The notes under the pieces were generated by a model, which saw only the letters and a list, made by a program, of their open reading frames with translations, had not been told where the DNA came from and did no database searches. Of a DNA stretch of 20,974 nt, positions 14,159 through 20,974 are shown piece after piece; positions within the stretch are counted from its first letter, which is position 1, and every line of letters begins with the position of its first letter. The position numbers were made by a program, and so were the translations under genes. The DNA is from a virus, in the IMG/VR virus record IMGVR_UViG_3300024229_000039, positions 1 through 20,974 of that record, one strand, 5' to 3'.

Positions 14159-14695
14159 TTAGTTGGTGTTGGAGTTTGTCCAGTAGTCGTACTCGATCGT
14201 AACAGAGAACTGCTCAATCTCACCCGCTAGGGAGTAATCGAGGTCAATTGACGATACGTTAGTTGGGAAACAGTTCTTCAGTTCATACTTCTTAACTGCG
14301 TTTCCAACTTGATCAAGTTGCTGTACTTCCATAGTGGAAGTGTAAGTGACACCAGAGTTATTTGCCTGAACGCCTTCGTTCTTCTGGTGACTGTTCATCC
14401 CGTCCATCCAAGTTTCGAATGCGTCACGGACTGCGAAGTTTGTATCGTTATAGATGGTTATTGTCCATGGTTCGAAGGTACGATCACCAGCGAGTTTAAC
14501 GATACGCCCACGGAATGGGACTTCTACAGGGTTGACGGTTGAAGCAGGAAGTTGTGCAGCACGACACATGAAGTTAGTCAGATCCTTGTTACCACCAGTA
14601 TATCCTGGGAAGTTCACAAGTACTGAGAACATGTTCGAACGAGCACCGCCGCCTGTCAACTTTGACCGGAAGTCATCTACTTTTAAAATTGCCAT
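14159..14695 (-). CDS. 19: gp19, tail tube protein
   Basis: The 178 residues (T4: 163) form the inner tube of the contractile tail. Recognisable segments are the N-terminal DDFRSKLTGGGARSNMFSV, then MCRAAQLPASTVNPVEVPFR near 43-62, GDRTFEPWTITIYNDTNFAV near 71-90 with the following Trp-containing helix (AFETWMDGM), and a terminal EIEQFSVTIEYDYW strand. It follows gp18 by 26 nt with a strong AAGGAG site, the usual sheath-tube pair, and is followed by a strong terminator. A second protein of the same fold lies after gp23. Confidence 0.96.
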   Translation of the reverse strand: MAILKVDDFRSKLTGGGARSNMFSVLVNFPGYTGGNKDLTNFMCRAAQLPASTVNPVEVPFRGRIVKLAGDRTFEPWTITIYNDTNFAVRDAFETWMDGMNSHQKNEGVQANNSGVTYTSTMEVQQLDQVGNAVKKYELKNCFPTNVSSIDLDYSLAGEIEQFSVTIEYDYWTNSNTN

Positions 14696-14721
14696 TGTTA
14701 TATCTCCTTAGATGTCTTCGA

Positions 14722-16491
14722 TTACGAAAGAGTACCAATAACTTCTTCAAAATCAATTCCAGAGCGAGTAGCAACGAAGTTGAGTGTGATAAAGTTAATT
14801 GAGTACGCAGGTTTGATGAATATTGACGCGACCAGTTCGTTACGAGCAATCACTTCTGGAGTGTTGTTTCTCTCGTCACACTGAACGAAGAAATCCTCAA
14901 TACCACGTTGTGCTTGAATACCGCGAAGCAGTGGTTCGACGATCGCTACCATTTCTGAGCGAGTAAATTCATCGTTAAACTCGAACATAAAGTTGCGAGC
15001 AGCGAGAGCGACTGATTTTTCAACCGCGAGGAACAAACGACGTACATTGATGCGATCAAACGCAGATGGACGTGATTGCTTAGTCTTGTCTCCGAACAAC
15101 AGGATACCGCGACCAGAGAACTGGACAATTGGGTTTACACCCTTCTTGTACAGACTGTCACGCTCTGCCTTTGTAGGAGAGTAAGAAAGGTTAGTTACAC
15201 CGAAGTATTCACCACGACGCTCACCAGCAGGAGAGTACCATGGACCGAAACCAGCATCGGTTGCCGCCATGAGACCAGCAGTACTGGACGCAGCAGGAAC
15301 ATAGATGTAGTTATCGTTATACTTATCGTAAACACGGAGGAAGTTGTTATCAACAAACAGGTAGTTAGAACTTGGGAACCTGTCAGTAGTGCTCAGAGTA
15401 TCTGTCACTGGGTTGATGTTATTAACAACCGCTGCGCGGTTTGGTGAAGTTACTACAACGCAATCCTTACGAGTAGCGCCAGCGATACCGACAAGGTCAG
15501 CAACAACAGACACTTGATCGTCAGCAGTGGTCATGCCTGGAGCAATCAGGATTTGAACGTCGATCTCATCCTTGTCTTCGAAGTTATCGAAACCAAGAAC
15601 GTAGTCGCCGAGATCCAGCGCAGAGTGGTCATTACCACCACCAAGAGCGCCACGAGCAGAGTCGTTGGACCAAGAAAGGTTAGTTGCGTAGTCAGTAGAA
15701 GTACCACTTGGAGCAGTGCCCCAGTTGTCTCCGTGAACCATGTTCACTGAATCAAACTCGCCGAACCAAAGGTACTCAGAACCGTTGTTGATGACAGACT
15801 TAATGAAGTTGTCTCCACCATCAACAGTCTTTGCGCCAGTTGCAACAGATACGTATGGGAACACTTCAAGTACAGTGCCCTTGGTACCAGTGATAAGACC
15901 ATCACTATCGACAACAGCAACGTGTACTTCGTCGTTAGTTACAGTTCCTGCCTGTTGCTGTGCCCATTGAGAAGTTCCTGGAGTGCCATCAAAGTTGCCA
16001 GCGTAGTCCCAAGAGTTGAATTCAGAAATGGTAGTTGCAGAAGATGCAGATTCACCGGATTCAATTGCAAAGATAGAAACTGCAAGAGAGTTACCGAGTT
16101 GGCCTGGGTACTTAGCAACGAACATGTCAGAAGGAGTTGAACGCTCAAAAGATTGCTCGTTCTCAACCAGAGTACCGACACCAGACATAGTTGCGTTATA
16201 CGCAGAGTCGGTGGCAGCGCCTTGTGATACTTGACGGTTTACGATAAGGTTTCCAGAGTAACGGAGATACTGCGCAGCAGAGAAGTAGTCAACAGCGCGA
16301 GTCTGGTCGGGAGTGCCGAACAGAGCAGCGAGTTGTCCTTCATTCTCAACACGAGTAGGTACGTTCACTGGTCCCCACTTGAATTGTCCCACAAAACCGG
16401 ACAAAGAAGTTTCGACGTTTGGTGCAACACCAGTTAAGTCGATTTCTTTGACAACGATTGCTGGAGACACAGAAGGTGTAGTTAGTGCCAT
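14722..16491 (-). CDS. 18: gp18, contractile tail sheath protein
   Basis: This 589-residue sheath subunit (T4: 659) contracts to drive the tube through the cell envelope. Conserved features include the N-terminal MALTTPSVSPAIVVKEIDLT, the LSGFVGQFKWGPVNVP segment near 30-45, and the C-terminal sheath core with NVRRLFLAVEKSVALAARNF followed by MFEFNDEFTRSEMVAIVEP and ending in SINFITLNFVATRSGIDFEE. The frame is open up to 16563, but the ATG at 16491 is the start: it follows GAGGA at 8 nt spacing and gives the standard sheath N-terminus, while upstream codons give a non-homologous hydrophobic leader. A TATAAATA box lies 79 nt upstream. Confidence 0.97.
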   Translation of the reverse strand: MALTTPSVSPAIVVKEIDLTGVAPNVETSLSGFVGQFKWGPVNVPTRVENEGQLAALFGTPDQTRAVDYFSAAQYLRYSGNLIVNRQVSQGAATDSAYNATMSGVGTLVENEQSFERSTPSDMFVAKYPGQLGNSLAVSIFAIESGESASSATTISEFNSWDYAGNFDGTPGTSQWAQQQAGTVTNDEVHVAVVDSDGLITGTKGTVLEVFPYVSVATGAKTVDGGDNFIKSVINNGSEYLWFGEFDSVNMVHGDNWGTAPSGTSTDYATNLSWSNDSARGALGGGNDHSALDLGDYVLGFDNFEDKDEIDVQILIAPGMTTADDQVSVVADLVGIAGATRKDCVVVTSPNRAAVVNNINPVTDTLSTTDRFPSSNYLFVDNNFLRVYDKYNDNYIYVPAASSTAGLMAATDAGFGPWYSPAGERRGEYFGVTNLSYSPTKAERDSLYKKGVNPIVQFSGRGILLFGDKTKQSRPSAFDRINVRRLFLAVEKSVALAARNFMFEFNDEFTRSEMVAIVEPLLRGIQAQRGIEDFFVQCDERNNTPEVIARNELVASIFIKPAYSINFITLNFVATRSGIDFEEVIGTLS

Positions 16492-16569
16492 TTTTATTTC
16501 CTCGTTTTCGATCGAAAAATTATATGCATGCATTATAAGGAGGACACTCAGAAGAGTGTTCAATGCATA
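16492..16569 (-). other. Structured leader of gp18
   Basis: The probable transcript leader between the late box and gp18 is rich in dyads. It has a 6 bp stem with a 4 nt loop (16559-16544), the palindrome ATGCATGCAT (16533-16524) and a perfect 14 bp palindrome TTTTCGATCGAAAA (16518-16505) next to the ribosome site. A TCCTC at 16544-16540 is complementary to the GAGGA at 16503-16499. There is no U-run, so it is not a terminator. A role in translation or mRNA stability is possible but unproven. Confidence 0.45.
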
Positions 16570-16577
16570 TATTTATA
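16570..16577 (-). promoter_or_regulatory. T4-type late promoter box for gp18
   Basis: A perfect TATAAATA lies on the minus strand, 79 nt before the gp18 ATG and 20 nt after the gp17 stop. It is the gp55 recognition sequence and fits the very high demand for sheath protein. Transcription would continue into gp19 and stop at the terminator beyond it. Confidence 0.75.
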
Positions 16578-16596
16578 CCAGATCGAATCTACAAGG

Positions 16597-18210
16597 TCAG
16601 TCTTGATGGTACATGCTCCAAGGGTCGAGTTTGTCCTCGTATGATATCTCCTCTACACCATCGCAGTGGTATCCAAAGGGAGGAACATCATCTTCGATCT
16701 CTTGCATTCTTCTTTCGAACATCATCTTCTTCACATCAATGTCTGTCATCTCTGCAAAGAAAGTAGTTTGCACCAAATAACCTAACATGACTATATTCAT
16801 GACCAAGTCATCATGGTTCCCGTCTGATGCCTCATAGGAAGCACCTTTAGATTCAAACGTAGAGATCTCTAGTATAGTGTTTTCGTCTACGATGTCAAGT
16901 TTTTTCTCTTCCATTAAGTCCTTGAACCCTGAGCAACCAAGTCGCTTGGTTCTTCGGGTCATTTCCACACCGATGCCAGATGATTTAACCATAGACTCCA
17001 TGTGGACATTCTCATATTCCATTTCGTGGTATATCCCGTTACAAACTACTGCACCAGCATCGTTGGATTCAATTACAACGTATGCCTTGTTGTACGAGGT
17101 TGCCCATTTATAGATTACGTCTGGGTAGAGGAGAGGAGAGATTAAGTTGTTACGATACACGGCAACCTGTTTGAAGGGTCTGCTGCTGATGTCGATTACA
17201 TTGAAGGTAGAGTAATCCTGCCCTCTGCCCTTCGCCACGTCTACACACATAACGTATTGTGACCCCTTACGAGGTTCGTCGTATATAAGCAGGTCGCCAC
17301 CTTCAAGTATCCTCTTTGGACGACTTGCAACCAGACTCAGTAGAACTTCTGGGTTTATTAGCGTGTTACCTGTACCAAAGAACGTGTTACCAAATTCTTG
17401 GTCAAACTGGATTTGCGAGGAGTTTGCAACGGTCTGTTCCTTCCACGCTTCGTCTCGGCCAGGAACGTCCCACCAATCAACGCGGAATGGTTTATACTCG
17501 TTTACTTTCTGTACAGCACCTTCCCAGATCTTATGAAACGGATTACCGATACCGTTGGCAGTAGAAGTGATTATAACCTTTGTGTCCTTACCAGAAGAAA
17601 CTACAGGATAAGTCGAGGTGTAGAAGGTTGCGGCGTTTTGAACGAATGCAAATTCGTCCAAGAAAAGTAGGTTCACCGACTGTCCACGGATAGAAGATCC
17701 AGAGGTAGCAGCAGCAAATATCTTTGAGTTGTTACTGAAGTCTATGTTGTTCTTGTTTACCGCTTTACATCCAGGTTGCAGGTAGAAGGGTAAGTTCTCC
17801 AGCATTAAAGTTATACGCGCCAACATTTCCTTTGATGTGGCGTGTTTGTTCGCTACGATTGCGACGTTCTTTTCTGGATGAAACAAAGCATACCAGAGAA
17901 GGTATGCAACAGAGGAGATAGACTTACCAGACTGACGACAGGCGAGTACGACAGAGAAACGGTTCGAGTTGAAGTGCTCGAACATCTTCTCCTGATATGG
18001 ATAAAGGTCAAAGGGTACTAGACCGTCATCAAGGTTGATTACCTTGAGGTGCGTTTTGGCGAAGTGTACTGGGTCTGCCATACACTTCGCATATTCTGCT
18101 ACTTTCTCTTGGGTCCAATCTTCTTCGACGCCATCGCGTTTTATATGTGGGTTGCCGAGATATGATGTATCAGATTTATTCTTCGTCGTGTCTATGATCA
18201 ATTGCGTCAT
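16597..18210 (-). CDS. 17: gp17, terminase large subunit
   Basis: This packaging motor ATPase and headful nuclease has 537 residues (T4: 610). The N-terminal ATPase shows an adenine-binding YPYQEKM region, Walker A CRQSGKS (91-97, close to the T4 SRQ-LGKT type), Walker B LLFLDE (181-186) and the coupling motif TST (215-217). The RNase H-like nuclease shows acidic residues D324 (CVDVAKGRGQDYS), E381 (VVIESND) and D467/D468 (GNHDDLV). All motor and nuclease residues are present. The ATG at 18210 lies inside the gp16 coding end (35 nt overlap), so the two terminase subunits are translated together. Confidence 0.97.
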   Translation of the reverse strand: MTQLIIDTTKNKSDTSYLGNPHIKRDGVEEDWTQEKVAEYAKCMADPVHFAKTHLKVINLDDGLVPFDLYPYQEKMFEHFNSNRFSVVLACRQSGKSISSVAYLLWYALFHPEKNVAIVANKHATSKEMLARITLMLENLPFYLQPGCKAVNKNNIDFSNNSKIFAAATSGSSIRGQSVNLLFLDEFAFVQNAATFYTSTYPVVSSGKDTKVIITSTANGIGNPFHKIWEGAVQKVNEYKPFRVDWWDVPGRDEAWKEQTVANSSQIQFDQEFGNTFFGTGNTLINPEVLLSLVASRPKRILEGGDLLIYDEPRKGSQYVMCVDVAKGRGQDYSTFNVIDISSRPFKQVAVYRNNLISPLLYPDVIYKWATSYNKAYVVIESNDAGAVVCNGIYHEMEYENVHMESMVKSSGIGVEMTRRTKRLGCSGFKDLMEEKKLDIVDENTILEISTFESKGASYEASDGNHDDLVMNIVMLGYLVQTTFFAEMTDIDVKKMMFERRMQEIEDDVPPFGYHCDGVEEISYEDKLDPWSMYHQD

Positions 18211-18553
18211 GATTAGAACTCACTTCCTTCTCATTAATATCTTTCAACATTCTCTGCAATTCAGTAGTAGAACCAACGAAAACATTGTTAGTTGTATTAC
18301 CATGAGGAAGTGCAGCAGTTGTTGGAGCGTCTACTTTGTCCAAGTCTTTTTTCTGCTTTTGAAGAGTTAGCAGTTGATTGGATACGTCTGCTGTATCCTT
18401 AATCAGTTTGGCAAGAACCTCGTATGCCCTTGGGTGTTCTGATGCCTTTGCAACCTCGAACATTTCCTCTACACCGTCACGACCTTTACAGATCATATCG
18501 TATAGAGTTTCTCGGGCGAAGTCGAAATCGTTGTCTTTATCAGAGTCACTCAT
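18176..18553 (-). CDS. 16: gp16, terminase small subunit
   Basis: This 125-residue protein (T4: 164) recognises DNA and regulates gp17 during packaging. It has an N-terminal helical segment (FARETLYDMICKGRDGVEEM), a central coiled-coil-like pair (EHPRAYEVLAKLIKDTADVS followed by NQLLTLQKQKKDLDKV), and a polar Thr/Asn-rich linker with a C-terminal helix (STTELQRMLKDIN). This matches the T4 layout. The ATG overlaps the stop of the upstream oxygenase-like gene as ATGA, and its 3' end overlaps gp17. Confidence 0.93.
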   Translation of the reverse strand: MSDSDKDNDFDFARETLYDMICKGRDGVEEMFEVAKASEHPRAYEVLAKLIKDTADVSNQLLTLQKQKKDLDKVDAPTTAALPHGNTTNNVFVGSTTELQRMLKDINEKEVSSNHDAIDHRHDEE

Positions 18554-19185
18554 GCCATCAACTTTCCTTGTTCATACAGAGTATGTATAGTTGCTTCACC
18601 ACAGGTAAATGCAATAGCAGCACTTGCCCTGTAGTTGTTATTGTTCTCGTATCCGTGAACTTTCTGCGAATCAGCGACATAACAGGGAGACCACTCTACC
18701 TCGGCAACCTTTGTGTGCCCCGCTTCGTTATAGTATGTCAGAGGTGCCCATTCTTCAGCATCATATGGGGTCAGGGGTAGGAACATTACTGCCTTTCGGT
18801 ATTCCCTGAAATGCTCCCAATCTTTATGCGGTGACATGAAACCATAAGGTTGAGATCCCTGCAATATAATGTACGCTATGTACTGTTGCGCTTCAGGGTG
18901 GATCATATCCCAAAGTATCTTCAACTCAGGGGTGTTCCAGTTCGGAACGTATGACGTACCTTCCACCGCAGGGCAGGAGTCTATCTTGTTGATTGTATAC
19001 ATCACATCTCTTACCGACCTTGATATGTCGAAACGGTAAATGATCTCAGGGTTTGCTGCTTGCGATGAATGAAACAGAGAAGTCTTCGCTTTAGATTGCT
19101 CTATAAGGGTTTCCCTCAACTCTTCTGGTAATGTAACTCCCTCAACATGGAAGAAATAATCTGGTTTACGTGGTTGTGTAGTCAT
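18550..19185 (-). CDS. 2OG-Fe(II) oxygenase-like protein inside the structural operon
   Basis: This 211-residue protein has H120-x-D122 (SPHKDWEH), distal H177 (KVHGYEN) and R186 (NYRASAAIAF), matching the Fe(II) triad and 2-oxoglutarate-binding Arg of the double-stranded beta-helix oxygenases. The strand YIAYIILQG precedes the HxD and VMFLPLTPYDAEEW follows it. The substrate is unknown. I chose ATG 19185, which overlaps gp15 by 20 nt; the frame is open to a TTG at 19209, which would add 8 residues. Neither has a clear Shine-Dalgarno, so coupling to gp15 is likely. It overlaps gp16 by ATGA. T4 has no gene between 15 and 16, so this is an insertion. A catalytically dead fold reused in the virion is an alternative. 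Confidence 0.75.
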   Translation of the reverse strand: MTTQPRKPDYFFHVEGVTLPEELRETLIEQSKAKTSLFHSSQAANPEIIYRFDISRSVRDVMYTINKIDSCPAVEGTSYVPNWNTPELKILWDMIHPEAQQYIAYIILQGSQPYGFMSPHKDWEHFREYRKAVMFLPLTPYDAEEWAPLTYYNEAGHTKVAEVEWSPCYVADSQKVHGYENNNNYRASAAIAFTCGEATIHTLYEQGKLMA

Positions 19186-19969
19186 GTGGCACAAATTGGT
19201 CGCTATCAAGTATATCAGTAATTATAGTGTAGTCAGAGTCTGGACTCACTGGTTGCGGGTTAGTTTCTACCCTAACCGTCTCAAGGTATTTATCCGAGTC
19301 TGCTGCGTTGACATCCATGTTATAGAGGTCCATATCGATACGATTAATAAGTTCGCCTTCCGCTGCCTTTGGACCGTAGAAAGAAACTTTCATATCAAAC
19401 GAAAGGGTGTATATGATAGTCCTTCTCGCTTCCATAGCACCCTCGAAGTCGTCAGTAAAGGTCACTGACTGAAGGATTACCGGAACGTCTTCCACAATAT
19501 CAACATCGTCGACTGGTTTAACCGACAGAGTATATTGGGGAGAGAAGTATGGGAGTATTTGCTCGACTACTTGTAGGGCATCGTCATGCTGTTTGGCATA
19601 GATGCTCATCTCAAATGTTATGATGTATGGAGTTGCTGTGTAGAACTTTTGCCCTTTACCAGATTCGGATCCAGGTTTACAAAAGGAATTCATTTTTGGT
19701 AACTGGCGCTGGGCGTCGTATTGTATGTTGACAATCTCGAAAGACATACGCGGCAACTTGATAGCGAGTTGCCTCTCGTTATCTTCTCCGTTGTTCATCT
19801 CTGCAATACGCTCAAGGAACTTGCGCTGAGGCGCATACGCCAGAGGAACTTTCATCTGGTCATAGACAGTGTCGCCATGCTTGCGTATGATGTAGAGGTT
19901 GTTAAACATCGACCCGAAGATAGCAACCGACCGACGAACCCGTTCATTGTAAAAGTGTGTACCAAACAT
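19166..19969 (-). CDS. 15: gp15, tail sheath stabiliser and tail terminator
   Basis: The 267 residues (T4: 272) form the hexameric ring at the head-proximal end of the tail that caps the tube and sheath and joins the tail to the neck. The start FGTHFYNERVRRSVAIFGSM is characteristic, as are the blocks RMSFEIVNIQYDAQRQLPKM near 74-93, the long strand FYTATPYIITFEMSIYAK near 106-123, and TIIYTLSFDMKVSFYGP near 185-201. The ATG overlaps the gp14 stop as TGATG. The 3' end is overlapped by the inserted oxygenase-like gene. Confidence 0.95.
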   Translation of the reverse strand: MFGTHFYNERVRRSVAIFGSMFNNLYIIRKHGDTVYDQMKVPLAYAPQRKFLERIAEMNNGEDNERQLAIKLPRMSFEIVNIQYDAQRQLPKMNSFCKPGSESGKGQKFYTATPYIITFEMSIYAKQHDDALQVVEQILPYFSPQYTLSVKPVDDVDIVEDVPVILQSVTFTDDFEGAMEARRTIIYTLSFDMKVSFYGPKAAEGELINRIDMDLYNMDVNAADSDKYLETVRVETNPQPVSPDSDYTIITDILDSDQFVPHDYTTT

Positions 19970-20889
19970 CAGTTAATGTCTCCGAATGGGTTTGACTCGC
20001 TGAAGTCTAGGAACTCAAGCGCAGAAACATCAAACGAAGTCACATTACCATCTGCACCGCCAGGACTTGCTGGTTGTATCTCTTGTAGTTCTTGTATAAC
20101 TGTCGGAAATGCCTTGGCACCCGAGGTGTCACCGACGATGAGTTTGTTGCTAGCGAATGCCTTGTAGTCCCCAGAGTTGTTACCAACATGGGCAAGACGA
20201 AGTATGTTGCCACCCTCTGATTGATCAGAGTCTTGCCAGTGTACGACCTCGCCCGTTACGTTGTATGTCGGGAAAGTTTGAGTAATTGTTTCACCAATTT
20301 GGTAACCAGTCGAGGCAGAGTCCATAGTAAGTTGCCACTGGTATGCAGCAAACTCTGGGATGTCGTCGATCTCTGGGACACCAGTGTCGAACCTTGCGTT
20401 AGTGAATTCAAAGAGTTCACATCGCATACTGAATGTCGGCAACTGCCCGATCTGGTAGAACGGATTCTCGTCCTCCACCTTCATAATCTCGAAGGTAGAA
20501 CCAGAAAGTGGTAGGTGGATAAGGTCGCCTTCACGTGGGCGATAATACTTCTCACCGACTTCCGTGCCTTCTTGATACTTGCGTATCTCGTTGTTCCAAC
20601 GGCGACGCGACATTATCAGAGTTGCGGCATCACGTATCTCTACACCAAACTTTTGGAATAGGTCTCCATCACCATCAAAACCTTCTATGTTCTCAACATA
20701 AACCTCGACACGGTATGCGTGTTCGAAACTCGAGAGGATCTCATCGTTGAAGATCATATCACGAGAAACCACTTCGCGTGGAAGATAGTATATGTCCTGA
20801 CCATAGAACTTTAAAGACTCGACAATCAAGTCTTCATATAGGTTCTGCTCGGATCGGACGTTGTGACGGAAATGACGGGAAGTTGCCAT
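19969..20889 (-). CDS. 14: gp14, neck protein
   Basis: The 306 residues (T4: 256) make up the neck component that, with gp13, seals the packaged head and receives the tail. The diagnostic N-terminus contains EQNLYEDLIVESLKFYGQDI followed by YYLPREVVSRDMIFNDEILS, and later GDGDLFQKFGVEIRDAATLI with a basic MSRRRW stretch. The region PREGDLIHLPLSGSTFEIMK is also typical. The C-terminal third (about 220-306) contains GDTSGAKAFPTV and is longer than in T4. It starts at ATG 20889, 4 nt after the preceding stop, and couples to gp15. Confidence 0.95.
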   Translation of the reverse strand: MATSRHFRHNVRSEQNLYEDLIVESLKFYGQDIYYLPREVVSRDMIFNDEILSSFEHAYRVEVYVENIEGFDGDGDLFQKFGVEIRDAATLIMSRRRWNNEIRKYQEGTEVGEKYYRPREGDLIHLPLSGSTFEIMKVEDENPFYQIGQLPTFSMRCELFEFTNARFDTGVPEIDDIPEFAAYQWQLTMDSASTGYQIGETITQTFPTYNVTGEVVHWQDSDQSEGGNILRLAHVGNNSGDYKAFASNKLIVGDTSGAKAFPTVIQELQEIQPASPGGADGNVTSFDVSALEFLDFSESNPFGDIN

Positions 20890-20892
20890 GGT

Positions 20893-20974
20893 TCAACCTA
20901 TAAACATCGAAGGAGGAATTTCTTGCTCTTCACGCAACCTTGTACGCAGTGTTTCAATCTCAGATTTAGCATCA
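20893..20974 (-). CDS. C-terminal end of an upstream gene, probably gp13
   Basis: The frame entering from the right edge encodes 26 residues, DAKSEIETLRTRLREEQEI followed by PPSMFIG, and ends at TGA 20895-20893, 4 nt before the gp14 ATG. The first half looks like an amphipathic helix. T4-like genomes normally carry the neck protein gp13 here, so that is the likely identity, by position only. A different small structural gene cannot be excluded. Confidence 0.55.
   Translation of the reverse strand, partial: DAKSEIETLRTRLREEQEIPPSMFIG

Noticed and set aside
16492-16563. Upstream extension of gp18 with a hydrophobic N-terminus
   Set aside because: The ATG at 16491 has a good ribosome site and gives the usual sheath N-terminus; the extension includes the leader palindromes and resembles no sheath protein.
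1-20974. tRNA genes, CRISPR arrays, insertion sequences or attachment sites
   Set aside because: Reading both strands, coding sequence fills nearly all space, intergenic gaps are under 150 bp, and none holds a tRNA-like fold, regular repeat-spacer array or terminal inverted repeats.

Overview
This window looks like the structural and recombination core of a T4-like (tevenvirus-type) myovirus. The gene order resembles marine and cyanophage-type T4 relatives more than T4 itself. Every convincing gene lies on the minus strand, so the window reads biologically from right to left. I see no tRNA, CRISPR, insertion sequence or bacterial housekeeping gene. The host cannot be named: there are no photosynthesis or other host-diagnostic genes. 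The promoters that can be seen are of bacterial sigma70 type and T4 late type.

Region A (20974 to 8776) is the late virion block. It starts with the tail end of a probable gp13, then runs gp14, gp15, an unexpected 2OG-Fe(II) oxygenase-like gene, gp16 (small terminase), gp17 (large terminase), gp18 (sheath), gp19 (tube), gp20 (portal), a gp67-like core protein, a 66-residue gp68-position protein, gp21 (protease), gp22 (scaffold) and gp23 (major capsid). T4-type late promoter boxes (TATAAATA) precede gp18 and the 66-residue gene, and a near-match precedes gp20. Strong intrinsic terminators follow gp19 and gp23.

Region B (8681 to 1440) is the replication, recombination and late-control block. 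A sigma70-like promoter just after the gp23 terminator leads into a tail-tube-fold paralogue, uvsY, uvsW, a small Sm-like hypothetical, gp55 (late sigma factor, with its own sigma70-like promoter), gp47, a glutaredoxin, gp46, a small 2OG-Fe(II) oxygenase and a 62-residue unknown. From gp55 to the 62-residue gene, stops and starts overlap or nearly touch, which implies translational coupling. gp55 would switch on the late boxes of region A, UvsY and UvsW handle recombination and replication restart, and gp46/gp47 process DNA ends.

Region C (1466 to 1) is the most unusual part. A consensus sigma70 promoter (TTGACA, 16 bp, TATAAT) drives a 464-residue protein with the features of a TET/JBP-type DNA base dioxygenase. 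It carries HRD, a distal His and an Arg with JBP-like spacing, and its C-terminus resembles a sliding-clamp-binding tail. It overlaps in TAATG fashion with a gene running off the left edge whose first codons read MCGVLA, as in class II glutamine amidotransferases. Together these suggest a DNA hypermodification operon that continues outside the window.
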